The notes beneath the pieces were generated by a model. That model did not search any database. It had not been told where the DNA came from and saw only the letters and a program-made list of their open reading frames with translations. From Marinibacterium sp050389775 (GTDB taxonomy: Bacteria; Pseudomonadota; Alphaproteobacteria; Rhodobacterales; Rhodobacteraceae): 64,000 bases of DNA. Location: positions 2,976,001-3,040,000 of the forward strand of contig NZ_CP177144.1 of assembly GCF_050389775.1 (NCBI RefSeq), read 5' to 3'. Below are positions 45,729 through 55,171 of the stretch, piece by piece. Position 1 is the stretch's first letter. Each line of letters begins with the position of its first letter. The position numbers and the translations under genes were made by a program.

Positions 45729-48191
45729 TCAGCGCGGGTTCAGATGGGTGATGCCCACCGCCGCGGCCCGGGCCAGGTCGGCATCCAGCGACATCGGGAT
45801 GTATTCGCCGCGCCGCCACAGCTGGGCCAGGTCGTCGTAATGGCGTGACAGCGGGTGGCCCGACTGGCCGGTCGAGATGATGAAGACCGAGCTGTCGGGA
45901 TCGGCAAAGTCATAGACCCCGCGATAGCCCGCGCCATGCACGTTCTGGAACGGATCAGGGCCTTCGCCCGAGGTGCGGCCCCGTTGCAGCGTGTTGTCGC
46001 CGCCGCTGGTCGACTGGCGGATGTTCACGAAGTAACGCAGCAGCGGCACGTTGCCCAGGATCGGGTGATCATGGGTGGCCTGGTGGGCATCGCCCCAGCG
46101 CAGGGTTTCGAGATTGGTGCCATAGGTGTCGCCGATCCAGACCAGCGCATCGTCCAGCGCCAGCCGGGCCATGTCGGTGCAGGTCTCGACGGGCGCGCTC
46201 TGGCGCACGTCGCACCAGGCCGAGGCCCCGTCGATGTCGCGGTAGACCCGTTCGATGAAGAGCGGCTCCACATGGGTGAATTCGCTGGACAGCTGGCCCA
46301 GCTCGTCATGGATCAGCCGGTCCTGCAGGGCGCGCAGCCAGGCCGCGTAGATCAGCGGCTCGGGCATGTGTTCGTTCATCTCGCCGTTCCATTCGGCGAG
46401 CAGCGACAGGGCGATCTGGCGCTGGCGTTCGGGCGTGCCGGCCGGCGCGGCTTCGCCGGTGAACCACAGGTCGGCCCCGATCAGCGGCAGCAGCGAGCGG
46501 GCGGTGAAGCTGATCGTGTCAAGCTGGGCCTCGATGAAACTGTCGCGGGTATGGACCTGGCGCGATTGCATCAGGCGCTGCCAGCGGTTGATGCGCTGGG
46601 TGTCGCCCCACAGGAACGAGATGTGGTTGGGAAAGGGCCGTTGCACGGTCTTGTTGTTGGTATTGCCGATGATCCCGCCGACGGGGGCGACAAATTCGGG
46701 GTTGGCCGCATAGGGCGCCCGGCCCAGCCAGCGGTTCTCGGCCCGCCAGCCTTCCGAGGGCAGCCGGCCCTGGCTGCGGTGGCGGGCGTCGCGGCGGGGC
46801 ACCCAGCCGATGGTCTTCATGGCAATCGTGTCCTGGTCGACCAGCGACAGGTTCTGCGACGGCGCGATATAGGCTTCGGCCGCGGCGATGGCCTCGTCGA
46901 CCGACCCGGCATGCATGACGTCGATGGCGGCGGTCAGCGTGGTGTCGTCGGGGTTCAGCACCGTCCAGTTCAGCGACATGACATGGCCCGGAGGCGTGAC
47001 GGTGCCCAGGTTGTAATGGGTCGGCGGCAGGACGGGGCCGTTTTCCGTCCAGCGCAGCATCAGCGTGATCGGCGGGGCGTCCTTGATCTGGATGATCGAC
47101 GGCCGGCTTTCGAACCGCTTGTAGCCGTCGGGGGTCAGGTATTCCTGCGGGTTCTCGGGGTTGAGTTTCTCGATATGCAGGTCCTGGTCGTCCAGGTAGG
47201 ACGAGGTCAGCCCCCAGCCCAGCCGGGCGGTGCGCCCGATCAGGACCGTGGGGATGCCCGGGATCGTCGCCCCGATCACCCCGCCGCTCTGCAGCTCGAT
47301 CCGGGCGAGGTACCAGTAGGACGGCGCGGTAAAGCCCAGGTGGGGATCATTGGCCAGCAGCGTCCCGCCCGAAGCCGACCGGCTGGGCGCGGCGGACCAG
47401 GCATTCGAGGCCCCGGCCAGGTCGCGGCTGGGAAAGGGCGAGAGCGGGCCGTAATCGACCTGGGTATTGGCCGCATAGCGGGGCAGGTCGGGGAACAGGC
47501 TGGCAAACTCGGGCAGGGCGGCAATGCCCGTGCCCGGGGCGTCGGGCATGATGTCGGCCAGCCGGGCGGGATCGTCCAGCATCAGCGCCGTGCGCGCGCG
47601 CAGGACCTCGTTGTCCAGGTGGCCGCTCAGCATCACGCCCATCAGCTTGACCATGGCAATGGAATCGGCCGGCTGCCAGGGCGCCACGGGAAAGTTGAAC
47701 AGGAACATCTCGGGCGCGCCACGCCCAAGGGCCCGGTCGTTGATCTCGGCCAGCCGGGCATTGACCCCGGCGGCATAGGCCCGCAGCGCGACCATGGTTT
47801 CCGCGCTCTGGTCGGGCACCGACTCGACGGCCAGCCGGTAAAGATCCAGCCGGCGCATCAGCTTGTCGGTCTCGACGGTCCGCGTGCCAAAGACCTCGGA
47901 CAGCCGGCCCTGGACCAGCCGGCGCATGGTCACCATCTGCCACAGCCGGTCCTGGGCATGGGCATAACCCAGGCCAAAGAACACGTCCGGGTCGTCGGCG
48001 CCAAATACATGGGGCACGTTGGCATTGTCGCGCACGATCTCGACCGGCGCCTGCAGCCCGTCGACCGCGACGGTGTCGTCGTAATCGGGCAGCGACTGGG
48101 CGGCCAGGTAATAGACCATCAACACGGCCAGGACGATCAGCACGACAAGACCACCGGCCAGCCGCATGAGCCAGCGAAACACGATTGCCAT
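45729..48191 (-). CDS. Penicillin acylase-family N-terminal nucleophile hydrolase
   Basis: The 820-residue protein starts with a membrane/signal helix (about 10-31). The Ntn-hydrolase precursor follows. The self-cleavage and nucleophile serine is Ser262 in GASNAWS, preceded by a linker of about 20 residues, so alpha and beta chains would form in the periplasm. Substrates in this family include acyl-homoserine lactones, lipopeptides and penicillins; nothing here decides between them. The ATG at 48191 follows GGAGGACCTG. It is divergent from the dehydrogenase gene and convergent with hflX. Confidence 0.9.
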   Translation of the reverse strand: MAIVFRWLMRLAGGLVVLIVLAVLMVYYLAAQSLPDYDDTVAVDGLQAPVEIVRDNANVPHVFGADDPDVFFGLGYAHAQDRLWQMVTMRRLVQGRLSEVFGTRTVETDKLMRRLDLYRLAVESVPDQSAETMVALRAYAAGVNARLAEINDRALGRGAPEMFLFNFPVAPWQPADSIAMVKLMGVMLSGHLDNEVLRARTALMLDDPARLADIMPDAPGTGIAALPEFASLFPDLPRYAANTQVDYGPLSPFPSRDLAGASNAWSAAPSRSASGGTLLANDPHLGFTAPSYWYLARIELQSGGVIGATIPGIPTVLIGRTARLGWGLTSSYLDDQDLHIEKLNPENPQEYLTPDGYKRFESRPSIIQIKDAPPITLMLRWTENGPVLPPTHYNLGTVTPPGHVMSLNWTVLNPDDTTLTAAIDVMHAGSVDEAIAAAEAYIAPSQNLSLVDQDTIAMKTIGWVPRRDARHRSQGRLPSEGWRAENRWLGRAPYAANPEFVAPVGGIIGNTNNKTVQRPFPNHISFLWGDTQRINRWQRLMQSRQVHTRDSFIEAQLDTISFTARSLLPLIGADLWFTGEAAPAGTPERQRQIALSLLAEWNGEMNEHMPEPLIYAAWLRALQDRLIHDELGQLSSEFTHVEPLFIERVYRDIDGASAWCDVRQSAPVETCTDMARLALDDALVWIGDTYGTNLETLRWGDAHQATHDHPILGNVPLLRYFVNIRQSTSGGDNTLQRGRTSGEGPDPFQNVHGAGYRGVYDFADPDSSVFIISTGQSGHPLSRHYDDLAQLWRRGEYIPMSLDADLARAAAVGITHLNPR

Positions 48192-48273
48192 CAGGTCCTC
48201 CGGATTGAAACCAGCGCCCCGCCTGTTAGGGTGCCGCGACACTTTAGAACAGCCGCAAGCAAGGGAAAAGCAG

Positions 48274-49146
48274 ATGGCAAAGGTCACGTTTCTGGGACTG
48301 GGAGTGATGGGGTACCCGATGGCCGGGCATCTGCAGGCCAAGGGCCACGAGGTCACGGTCTATAACCGCACCCCGGCCAAGGCCGACGCCTGGGTGGCCG
48401 AACATGGCGGCGCCTCGGCGCCGACCCCGGCCGCCGCCGCGCAGGGTGCCGAATTCGTCATGTCCTGCGTGGGCAACGACGACGATCTGCGCTCGGTCTG
48501 CCTGGGCGATGACGGCGCCTTTTCCGGGATGGAGAGCGGCAGCGTGTTTGTCGATCACACCACCGTGTCGGCCGCCGTCACCCGCGAATTGCATGCCACC
48601 GCCGACACCCGCCAGGTCAGCTTTGTCGATGCCCCGATCTCGGGCGGCCAGGCCGGGGCCCAGAACGGCGTGCTGTCGGTCATGTGCGGCGGCGAACAGG
48701 GGGCTTATGACCGGGCCGAGCCGATCATCGCCGCCTATGCCCGCATCTGCCGGCGGATCGGCGACAGCGGCGCCGGACAGATGACCAAGATGTGCAACCA
48801 GATCGCCATCGCCGGCCTGGTCCAGGGCCTGTCCGAGGCGCTGCATTTCGCCGAGAAGGCCGGGCTCGACGGCCGCGACGTGGTCGAGGTCATCTCGCAG
48901 GGTGCCGCCGGTTCCTGGCAGATGGCCAACCGCTACGAGACCATGCTCGACGATCATTTCGACCACGGGTTTGCCGTCGACTGGATGCGCAAGGACCTGG
49001 GCATCTGCCTCGACACCGGCGACGAGATCGGCGCCAGCCTGCCGGTCACCGCCCTGGTCGACCAGTTCTACAAGGATGTCCAGAAACTGGGCGGCGGCCG
49101 CTGGGATACCTCGGCCCTGATCAAGCGCCTGCGGGCCATGGGCTAA
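48274..49146 (+). CDS. Beta-hydroxyacid dehydrogenase (3-hydroxyisobutyrate dehydrogenase-like)
   Basis: The 290-residue protein has the Rossmann motif FLGLGVMGYPMAGHL (about 6-20), the substrate segment DAPISGGQAGAQNG and the catalytic lysine in GAGQMTKMCNQIAIA (about 168-182). It oxidises a beta-hydroxyacid with NAD(P)+. Candidates are 3-hydroxyisobutyrate, tartronate semialdehyde or a glyoxylate-type substrate. It is divergent from the acylase and followed by the 66-base repeat. Confidence 0.9.
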   Translation: MAKVTFLGLGVMGYPMAGHLQAKGHEVTVYNRTPAKADAWVAEHGGASAPTPAAAAQGAEFVMSCVGNDDDLRSVCLGDDGAFSGMESGSVFVDHTTVSAAVTRELHATADTRQVSFVDAPISGGQAGAQNGVLSVMCGGEQGAYDRAEPIIAAYARICRRIGDSGAGQMTKMCNQIAIAGLVQGLSEALHFAEKAGLDGRDVVEVISQGAAGSWQMANRYETMLDDHFDHGFAVDWMRKDLGICLDTGDEIGASLPVTALVDQFYKDVQKLGGGRWDTSALIKRLRAMG

Positions 49147-49499
49147 GCGCACCCCGGGGGCGCGCCGCCCGATCCTGCGCCGCGCCCCTGCTTCTTTCTC
49201 TTTCCAAGTATTCCCGGGGGAGTCCTCCATCGGAGGACGGGGGCAGCGCCCCCTCGGCGGTCGTCATCCGCCCACGCCCCGGCCGGTCGACGCGACACCT
49301 GCCACGCATCCCCCCGACCGGCATCGTGCGGTCCCGCCGAGCCATCCGGCCCCAAGCAAAACCGCACAAACAACACCGCACCGGGCCGCGTCCGCCAAGT
49401 GACGCCCCGCCACGACCCGCCCGGCCTCTCGACATTTCGCCTTGATCGCGGTCTCATCGCCGCGACCGCATGCACCGGCTTGGGAGGGCCGCGCCACAG
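49147..49499. other. 353-base spacer with a two-hairpin repeat
   Basis: No coding frame is convincing. 49188-49253 holds the first copy of a 66-base repeat found again at 55076. The rest up to the serine-hydrolase start is C-rich; the promoter of the following genes was not located. Confidence 0.6.
49188..49253 (+). repeat. 66-base two-hairpin dispersed repeat, copy 1
   Basis: It begins with a pyrimidine-rich part (CTTCTTTCTCTTTCCAAG) and then has hairpins GTCCTCC-ATC-GGAGGAC and GGGGGC-AGC-GCCCCC. It differs from copy 2 (55076-55141) by one loop base (ATC versus AAC). It lies 41 bases after the dehydrogenase stop and may serve as a 3'-end signal. Confidence 0.9.
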
Positions 49500-50741
49500 A
49501 TGGATATCGGAGATCCGCAGAACCTCGGCCTCGACCCGGCCCGCCTGGGCCGCATTGCCGGCTGGATGCAATCCTACGTCGACCGCCGGCGCTATGCCGG
49601 CGCTTCGGTGCTGGTCGCCCGCCAGGGCCGCGAGGTCCTGGCCCATGCCTGTGGCCAGCGCAATATCGAAGCCGGACTGCCCTTTACCCGCGACACGCTG
49701 GCCCGGATCTATTCCATGACCAAGCCTGTCACCTCGGTTGCCATCATGACCCTGGTCGAACGTGGCCTCTTCCCGCTCGACGCCCCGGTGTCCGATTTCA
49801 TCCCCGCCTTTGACGACATGCAGGCGCTTGTGCCCGGGGCCACCCGGCTGGACCAGGTCGCGTCTTGTGCCACGCCCACGATCCACCAGCTGCTCACCCA
49901 TACCTCGGGCCTGACCTACAGCTTCAACGACAACCTCGTGGCCGAGGCCATGGCGGAGGACAAGCTCGATTTCGGCCCCGGCCGCCGCACGCTCGAAACC
50001 GTCACCGACAAGGTCGCCGCCCTGCCGCTGGTCTTCGCGCCCGGCCAGCGCTGGGAATATTCCGTCTCGATCGATATCCTTGGCCGGGTGGTCGAAATCG
50101 TCTCGGGCCGCAGCCTCGACCGGTTCTTCGCCGAAGAGATCTTTGCGCCCACCGGCATGACCGGCACGGCCTTCCGCGTGCCCCCGGGTACCGGCGACCG
50201 GTTTGCCGCGCTGTACACCCCGCTGGACGGTGACCCGATGTCGGTCGATGCCCCGACCCGAGGCGCCGATCCGCTCAACCTCTCCGATGCGCCCGACGAC
50301 AGCCGCTATCACACCACCCAGTGTTTCTCGGGCGGCGGTGGGCTGGTCGGCACGATCGACGATTACATGCGCTTTGCCGAGATGCTGCGCCGGGGCGGCG
50401 AGGCCAACGGCCACCGCATCCTGTCGCCGGCCACGCTGGATTTCATGATGCGCAACCATCTCAGGGGCGAGATTGCCGAGATGGGCCCGACCAGCTTTGC
50501 CGAACAACCCATGCAGGGCACGGGCTTTGGCCTGGGCGGTTCGGTCGTTATCGATCCGGCCCGCGCGCGCACGCCGGGCAGCGTCGGCGATTTCTCCTGG
50601 GGGGGCATGGCCTCGACCTATTTCTGGATCGACCGGGCGCGCCAGCTTTCGGCCGTCTTCTTCACCCAGCTGGCGCCGTCCAGCTCCTATCCCTCGCGCG
50701 CCGAACTCAAGGCGCTGGTGCACGGGGCGATGGTGGCATGA
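49500..50741 (+). CDS. Beta-lactamase-like serine hydrolase (class C/EstB type)
   Basis: The 413-residue protein has the SxxK motif SMTK at 72-75, a Tyr motif in WEYSVSIDILG, and a later GGGGLVGTIDDYMRF segment. No signal peptide is visible, so it is probably a cytoplasmic esterase or peptidase-like enzyme rather than an antibiotic-resistance lactamase. Its stop overlaps the acetoacetyl-CoA synthetase start by four bases, suggesting a role in the same acyl metabolism, for example releasing a hydroxyacid or acetoacetate ester. Confidence 0.85.
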   Translation: MDIGDPQNLGLDPARLGRIAGWMQSYVDRRRYAGASVLVARQGREVLAHACGQRNIEAGLPFTRDTLARIYSMTKPVTSVAIMTLVERGLFPLDAPVSDFIPAFDDMQALVPGATRLDQVASCATPTIHQLLTHTSGLTYSFNDNLVAEAMAEDKLDFGPGRRTLETVTDKVAALPLVFAPGQRWEYSVSIDILGRVVEIVSGRSLDRFFAEEIFAPTGMTGTAFRVPPGTGDRFAALYTPLDGDPMSVDAPTRGADPLNLSDAPDDSRYHTTQCFSGGGGLVGTIDDYMRFAEMLRRGGEANGHRILSPATLDFMMRNHLRGEIAEMGPTSFAEQPMQGTGFGLGGSVVIDPARARTPGSVGDFSWGGMASTYFWIDRARQLSAVFFTQLAPSSSYPSRAELKALVHGAMVA

Positions 50742-52702
50742 GCCGCAATCCCGTCCTGTGGACCCCGTCGTCCGAGCGTGCCCAGGCCAGCCGCATGGCC
50801 GATTTCCTGCGCTTCCTTGCCAGGCGCGGCCTGCAGTTCGACGATTACCAGGCGCTGTGGTCCTGGAGCGTCGACGAGCTGGAAGCCTTCTGGGCGGCGA
50901 TCTGGGATTTCGCCGATGTCCGGGCCGCCACGCCCTATGAAAGGGTGCTGACCGCGCGGGTCATGCCCGGGGCCGAATGGTTTCCCGGGGCCACGCTGAA
51001 CTTTGCCGACCAGATGCTGCGCCATGCCGAGACCGCTCCGGACCGGCCGGCGCTGATCGTGCATTCCGAGACCTTCCCCGACCTGCGCATGACCCATGGC
51101 CAGCTGCGTGCGGCGGTGGCCAGCGTGGCCGGCCAGCTGCGCGCCATGGGCGTGGGGCAGGGCGACCGGGTCGTCGCCATCCTGCCCAATACCGAGGTGG
51201 CCATCATCGCCATGCTGGCCAGCGCGTCGATCGGGGCGATCTGGTCGCTGTGTGCGCCCGACATGGGCCAGACCGCGATCATCGACCGGTTCCGCCAGAT
51301 CGAACCGGCCGTGCTGATCGCCCAGGACGGTTATGTCCATGCCGGCAAACCCGTCGACCGCCGGGCTGTTGTGTCCCATATCCGGGACAGCCTGCCGACA
51401 CTAAGACACACCATCTGGCTGCCCGTCGCCGGTGACATACCCGCCGGTGCCACGCCCTGGGCCGACATGCTGGGCCATGACCATGCGCTCGACATCACCC
51501 CGGTGCCCTTCGATCATCCGCTCTGGGTGGTCTATTCATCGGGCACGACGGGCAATCCCAAGCCCATCGTCCACGGCCATGGCGGCATCCTGCTGGAAGG
51601 CGCGAAACAGGCCCTGCACCAGGATATCGGCCCCGACGACCGGTTCTGCTGGCTGACCTCGTCGGGCTGGATCATGTGGAACGCCCAGGCCGCGGCGCTG
51701 GGGCAGGGCGCCACGCTGGCCATCTTTGACGCCGCGCCCAACCATCCCGACATGATGGAACTCTGGCGCTTTGCCGCCCGCGAAAGGCTGACCATGCTGG
51801 GCGCCGGGGCCGCGTTCTTTGACACCTGCCGCAAGGCCGGCATCCGCCCGGTCGACACGCTGGACCTCTCGGCCCTGGTCGCCATCGGCTCGACCGGCTC
51901 GCCCCTGTCGGCCGATGCCTATGACTGGATCTACACCGCCGCCCGGCCCGATGTCTGGCTGGCCCCGATCTCGGGCGGCACCGACCTGGCCGGCGGCTTT
52001 GTCGGCGGCCACCCGATGCTGCCCGTGCGCGCGGGCGAGATGCAATGCCGCTTTCTGGGCGTTGCCGTGCGCAGCTTTGACGAAGCCGGCCACGAGCTGA
52101 TCGGCGCGGTGGGCGAGCTGGTCTGTACCGCGCCGATGCCCTCGATGCCGCTCTACCTGTGGGGCGACGACGATGGAACGCGCCTGCACGACAGCTATTT
52201 CGACACCTATCCCGGCATCTGGCGCCACGGCGACTGGATCGAGATCACCGAGGACGGGGGCGCCATCATCTATGGCCGGTCGGATGCCACGATCAACCGC
52301 AAGGGCCTGCGGCTGGGCTCGTCCGAGATCTATCGCGCCGTCGAAGCCCTGCCCGAGATCCTCGACAGCCTGGTCGTCGACCTGGAATTCCTCGGCCGCG
52401 ACAGTTTCATGCCGCTCTTTGTTGTCACCGCCCCGGGCCAGGCCCTGACCGACGACCTGACGGCGCGCATCAACCAGGCCATTCGCGACGGTGTCTCGGC
52501 CCGGTTCCTGCCCAACGAGATCGTGCAGGTGACCCAGGTGCCACGCACCCTGTCGGGAAAGAAGCTGGAAGTTCCGGTCAAAAAGCTGCTTTTGGGGGGC
52601 GATCCGGGGCGCGTCGTGAATCGCGATTCCATGGCCAACCCCGAGGCTTTTGATTTCTACGTGACCTATGCCGCGGCGCGCGCGGCGGAACTGGACGGCT
52701 AG
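50738..52702 (+). CDS. Acetoacetyl-CoA synthetase
   Basis: The 654-residue protein is an ANL-family ligase of the acetoacetate-CoA ligase type. The nucleotide-binding loop is YSSGTTGNPKP (266-276), followed by HGHGG. The later segments GSTGSPLS, ISGGTDLAGGFVGG and the C-terminal GRSDATINRKGLRLG and PRTLSGKKLEVPVKK are intact, the lysine in LSGKK being catalytic. It activates acetoacetate to acetoacetyl-CoA for ketone-body or polyhydroxybutyrate use. It is coupled to the serine hydrolase before it and followed after three bases by tesB. Confidence 0.92.
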   Translation: MSRNPVLWTPSSERAQASRMADFLRFLARRGLQFDDYQALWSWSVDELEAFWAAIWDFADVRAATPYERVLTARVMPGAEWFPGATLNFADQMLRHAETAPDRPALIVHSETFPDLRMTHGQLRAAVASVAGQLRAMGVGQGDRVVAILPNTEVAIIAMLASASIGAIWSLCAPDMGQTAIIDRFRQIEPAVLIAQDGYVHAGKPVDRRAVVSHIRDSLPTLRHTIWLPVAGDIPAGATPWADMLGHDHALDITPVPFDHPLWVVYSSGTTGNPKPIVHGHGGILLEGAKQALHQDIGPDDRFCWLTSSGWIMWNAQAAALGQGATLAIFDAAPNHPDMMELWRFAARERLTMLGAGAAFFDTCRKAGIRPVDTLDLSALVAIGSTGSPLSADAYDWIYTAARPDVWLAPISGGTDLAGGFVGGHPMLPVRAGEMQCRFLGVAVRSFDEAGHELIGAVGELVCTAPMPSMPLYLWGDDDGTRLHDSYFDTYPGIWRHGDWIEITEDGGAIIYGRSDATINRKGLRLGSSEIYRAVEALPEILDSLVVDLEFLGRDSFMPLFVVTAPGQALTDDLTARINQAIRDGVSARFLPNEIVQVTQVPRTLSGKKLEVPVKKLLLGGDPGRVVNRDSMANPEAFDFYVTYAAARAAELDG

Positions 52703-52705
52703 ACA

Positions 52706-53578
52706 ATGGTGGATGCGGCAAACCGGGCGCTTCTGGAACTTCTCGACATCGAACAGCTTGAGGTCGACCTCTTCCGGGGCACCGGCGGCGGTGGCGAAAC
52801 GCTCAAGCGGATCTTTGGCGGGCAGGTCATCGCCCAGGCCCTGATGGCCGCCTATCGCACCGTGCCGGACCGGCTGTGCCATTCGCTGCATGCCTATTTC
52901 ATCCGCCCCGGAGACCCCGAGATCCCGGTGATCTACCAGGTCGACCGCGCCCGCGACGGCGGCAGCTTTACCACCCGGCGGGTCGTGGCCATCCAGCATG
53001 GCCGCCAGATCCTGAACATGTCGGCCTCCTTCCACGTCGAAGAAGACGGCTGGGACCACCAGCACGACATGCCCCGGGTGCCCGGGCCCGACGGCCTGGT
53101 GTCGTTGCAGCAGCGCCGCGAGGAAGCCGCCGGGAAGATCCCCGAGAAATACCGCGACGAATTCCTGCGCCTGCGCCCGATCGAGATCCGCGAGGTCGAG
53201 CCGCTGGATTTCTTCGCCCCCGACGTCGCGTCGGACAGCAACCAGGTCTGGTTCCGCGTGCCCGGGGCCGCCGGCACCTCGCCGGTGATGCAGCATTGCA
53301 TGCTGGCCTATGCGTCCGACATGTACCTGCTGGGCTCGTCGCTGCGCCCGCACGGGCTGACCTGGCTGCAGCCCCGGGTGATGACCGCCAGCCTGGACCA
53401 TGCCATGTGGTTCCACGCGCCGATCGCCTTCGAGAACTGGCATCTCTACGTGATGGACAGCCCGCGGTCGGGCGGTGGCCGCGGGTTCAACCGCGGCTCG
53501 ATCTATACCGCCGATGGCCAATTGGTGGCCAGCACCGCGCAGGAAGGGCTGGTCCGCCCCGTCGCCCCGCGCGGCTGA
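52706..53578 (+). CDS. tesB: Acyl-CoA thioesterase II
   Basis: The 290-residue protein has the double-hotdog TesB fold: FGGQVIAQALMAAYRT (about 34-49), the HSLHAYFIRPGDP segment and the second-domain ASDMYLLGSSLRPHG and TASLDHAMWFHAP. It hydrolyses medium- and long-chain acyl-CoA. It is third in the operon serine hydrolase-acetoacetyl-CoA synthetase-tesB. The next gene is convergent six bases away. Confidence 0.93.
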   Translation: MVDAANRALLELLDIEQLEVDLFRGTGGGGETLKRIFGGQVIAQALMAAYRTVPDRLCHSLHAYFIRPGDPEIPVIYQVDRARDGGSFTTRRVVAIQHGRQILNMSASFHVEEDGWDHQHDMPRVPGPDGLVSLQQRREEAAGKIPEKYRDEFLRLRPIEIREVEPLDFFAPDVASDSNQVWFRVPGAAGTSPVMQHCMLAYASDMYLLGSSLRPHGLTWLQPRVMTASLDHAMWFHAPIAFENWHLYVMDSPRSGGGRGFNRGSIYTADGQLVASTAQEGLVRPVAPRG

Positions 53579-53584
53579 GGGCCG

Positions 53585-54604
53585 TCAGCGCCAGCCGAGC
53601 GCCGGCGCCACATGGGTCAGGATCGTGTCCAGCACATGGGCGTTGTAATCGACGCCCAGCATGTTGGGCACGGTCAGCAGCAGCGTGTCGGCCTCGGCAA
53701 TCGCCTCGTCGCCCTTCAGCTGTTCGATCAGCTTGTCGGGCTCGTCGGCATAGCCCCGGCCGAACACCGCGCGCTGATCGTCGATCACGCCCACCTGGTC
53801 GTTTTCCTTGCCGCCCCGGCCGAAATAGGCCCGGTCCATGTCGTTGGTCAGGGCAAAGATCGACCGGCTGACCGACACCCGCGGCTCATGGTCATGGCCG
53901 GCCTCGGCCCAGGCCTTGCGATACAGCCGGATCTGCTCGGCCTGCTGGACGTGGAAGGGCTCGCCCGTCTCGTCCCATTTCAGGGTCGAGCTTTGCAGGT
54001 GCATGCCCATCTCGGCCGCCCATTGCGCCGTCGCGTTCGACGCCGCGCCCCACCAGATCCGCTCGCGCAGCCCTTCGGAATGAGGCTCCAGCCGCAAGAG
54101 GCCCGGCGGGTTGGGGAACATCGGCCGCGGATGCGGCTGGGCAAAGCCCTCGCCCCTGAGCAGGTCGAGGAAGACCATCGCATGGCGCCGGGCCATGTCC
54201 GACCCGTCTTCGCCCTCGGCCGGCACGTAGCCAAAGTGCTTCCACCCGTCGACCACCTGTTCCGGCGATCCGCGCGAGATGCCCAGCTGCAGCCGGCCGC
54301 CGGCGATGAGGTCGGCCGACCCGGCATCCTCGGCCATGTAGAACGGGTTTTCATAGCGCATGTCGATCACGCCGGTGCCGATCTCGATGGATGAGGTCCG
54401 CGCGCCGACGGCCGCCAGAAGCGGAAAGGGCGAGGCCAGCTGGCGGGCGAAATGGTGGACCCGGTAATAGGCCCCGTCGACGCCCAGCTCTTCGGCCGCC
54501 ACGGCCAGTTCGATGGATTGCTGCAACACGTCAGCCGCCGTCCGCACCTGGGAATCGCGGGTGGGCGACCAATGGCCGAAGGAAAGAAAGCCGATGCGTT
54601 TCAT
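53585..54604 (-). CDS. LLM-class flavin-dependent oxidoreductase
   Basis: The 339-residue protein is a bacterial luciferase-like TIM barrel (GFLSFGHWSPTRDS at the N-terminus; VGARTSSIEIGTGVIDMRYENPFYMAEDAGSADL in the middle, shown as the flavin/substrate region). Such enzymes oxidise alkanals, sulfonates or other carbon compounds with reduced FMN or F420. The partner flavin reductase is not nearby, so the substrate is open. It reads toward the tesB gene. Confidence 0.88.
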   Translation of the reverse strand: MKRIGFLSFGHWSPTRDSQVRTAADVLQQSIELAVAAEELGVDGAYYRVHHFARQLASPFPLLAAVGARTSSIEIGTGVIDMRYENPFYMAEDAGSADLIAGGRLQLGISRGSPEQVVDGWKHFGYVPAEGEDGSDMARRHAMVFLDLLRGEGFAQPHPRPMFPNPPGLLRLEPHSEGLRERIWWGAASNATAQWAAEMGMHLQSSTLKWDETGEPFHVQQAEQIRLYRKAWAEAGHDHEPRVSVSRSIFALTNDMDRAYFGRGGKENDQVGVIDDQRAVFGRGYADEPDKLIEQLKGDEAIAEADTLLLTVPNMLGVDYNAHVLDTILTHVAPALGWR

Positions 54605-55171
54605 CTTGAGAACCTGTTGTTGTCTGGTGACTTGACCGTCACATAGGAACCCCGGCGCCCTCCCGGCAAGCCCCCGCTCGGTTCACCGGGGCGCAGGCCC
54701 TGTGCATCCGGCCCCAGGGACCGCTCCGCGTGTCGCCGGCCTGTGCATCCACCCCCGCAAATGGCCCATCCGTCCGGCCTGTTCATCCGGCACCATCGGT
54801 CTCTGCGCAACAGCTGTCCATGGGAGCCGTGTCATCGGCCGGTTCGCCAGGGCCTGCGATCCGCCGGGATCTACGCCCATTGATCCGCCCTTGCTTCCGC
54901 CTGTGCACTCGGCGCGTATGTTCGGAGACATCGGGCCTGCGCACATGGCCTTGCGACCAGCCCATTCATCCGGCCAGCACAACCGGCCCTGCCATCCGCC
55001 GAGCGCCCGGCCCGTGACCCCGGCGCAGGCACCCACCCAACCGCCCGCACCGTTCCGCGGGGCAGGGCGCTCCTGCTGCTTCTTTCTCTTTCCAAGTATT
55101 CCCGGGGGAGTCCTCCAACGGAGGACGGGGGCAGCGCCCCCCGGCGCCACGCCTGCCACCCCTTGCCGCGC
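54605..55171. other. 567-base spacer with degenerate short repeats and no convincing gene
   Basis: A 162-codon frame covers part of this on the plus strand, but it is low-complexity (Pro, Arg, Ser, Ala) and lacks family likeness. Short relatives of GGCCTGTGCATCCGGC recur near 54696, 54738, 54776, 54851, 54898, 54933 and 54961. The right end is the second copy of the 66-base two-hairpin repeat. Confidence 0.55.
55076..55141 (+). repeat. 66-base two-hairpin dispersed repeat, copy 2
   Basis: It is identical to 49188-49253 except for one loop base, and in the same orientation (direct repeat, 5888 bases apart). It lies 30 bases past the 3' end of the minus-strand SDR gene, where it could act as that gene's terminator when read on the minus strand. 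Confidence 0.9.

Noticed and set aside
45855..48365. Plus-strand open frame of 836 codons opposite the penicillin-acylase-family gene
   Set aside because: Low-complexity composition typical of antisense frames in GC-rich DNA; the minus strand has the SNAW nucleophile motif.
49500..50741. Antibiotic-resistance beta-lactamase
   Set aside because: No signal peptide, and the gene is coupled to acetoacetyl-CoA synthetase; the SxxK fold is shared by many esterases.
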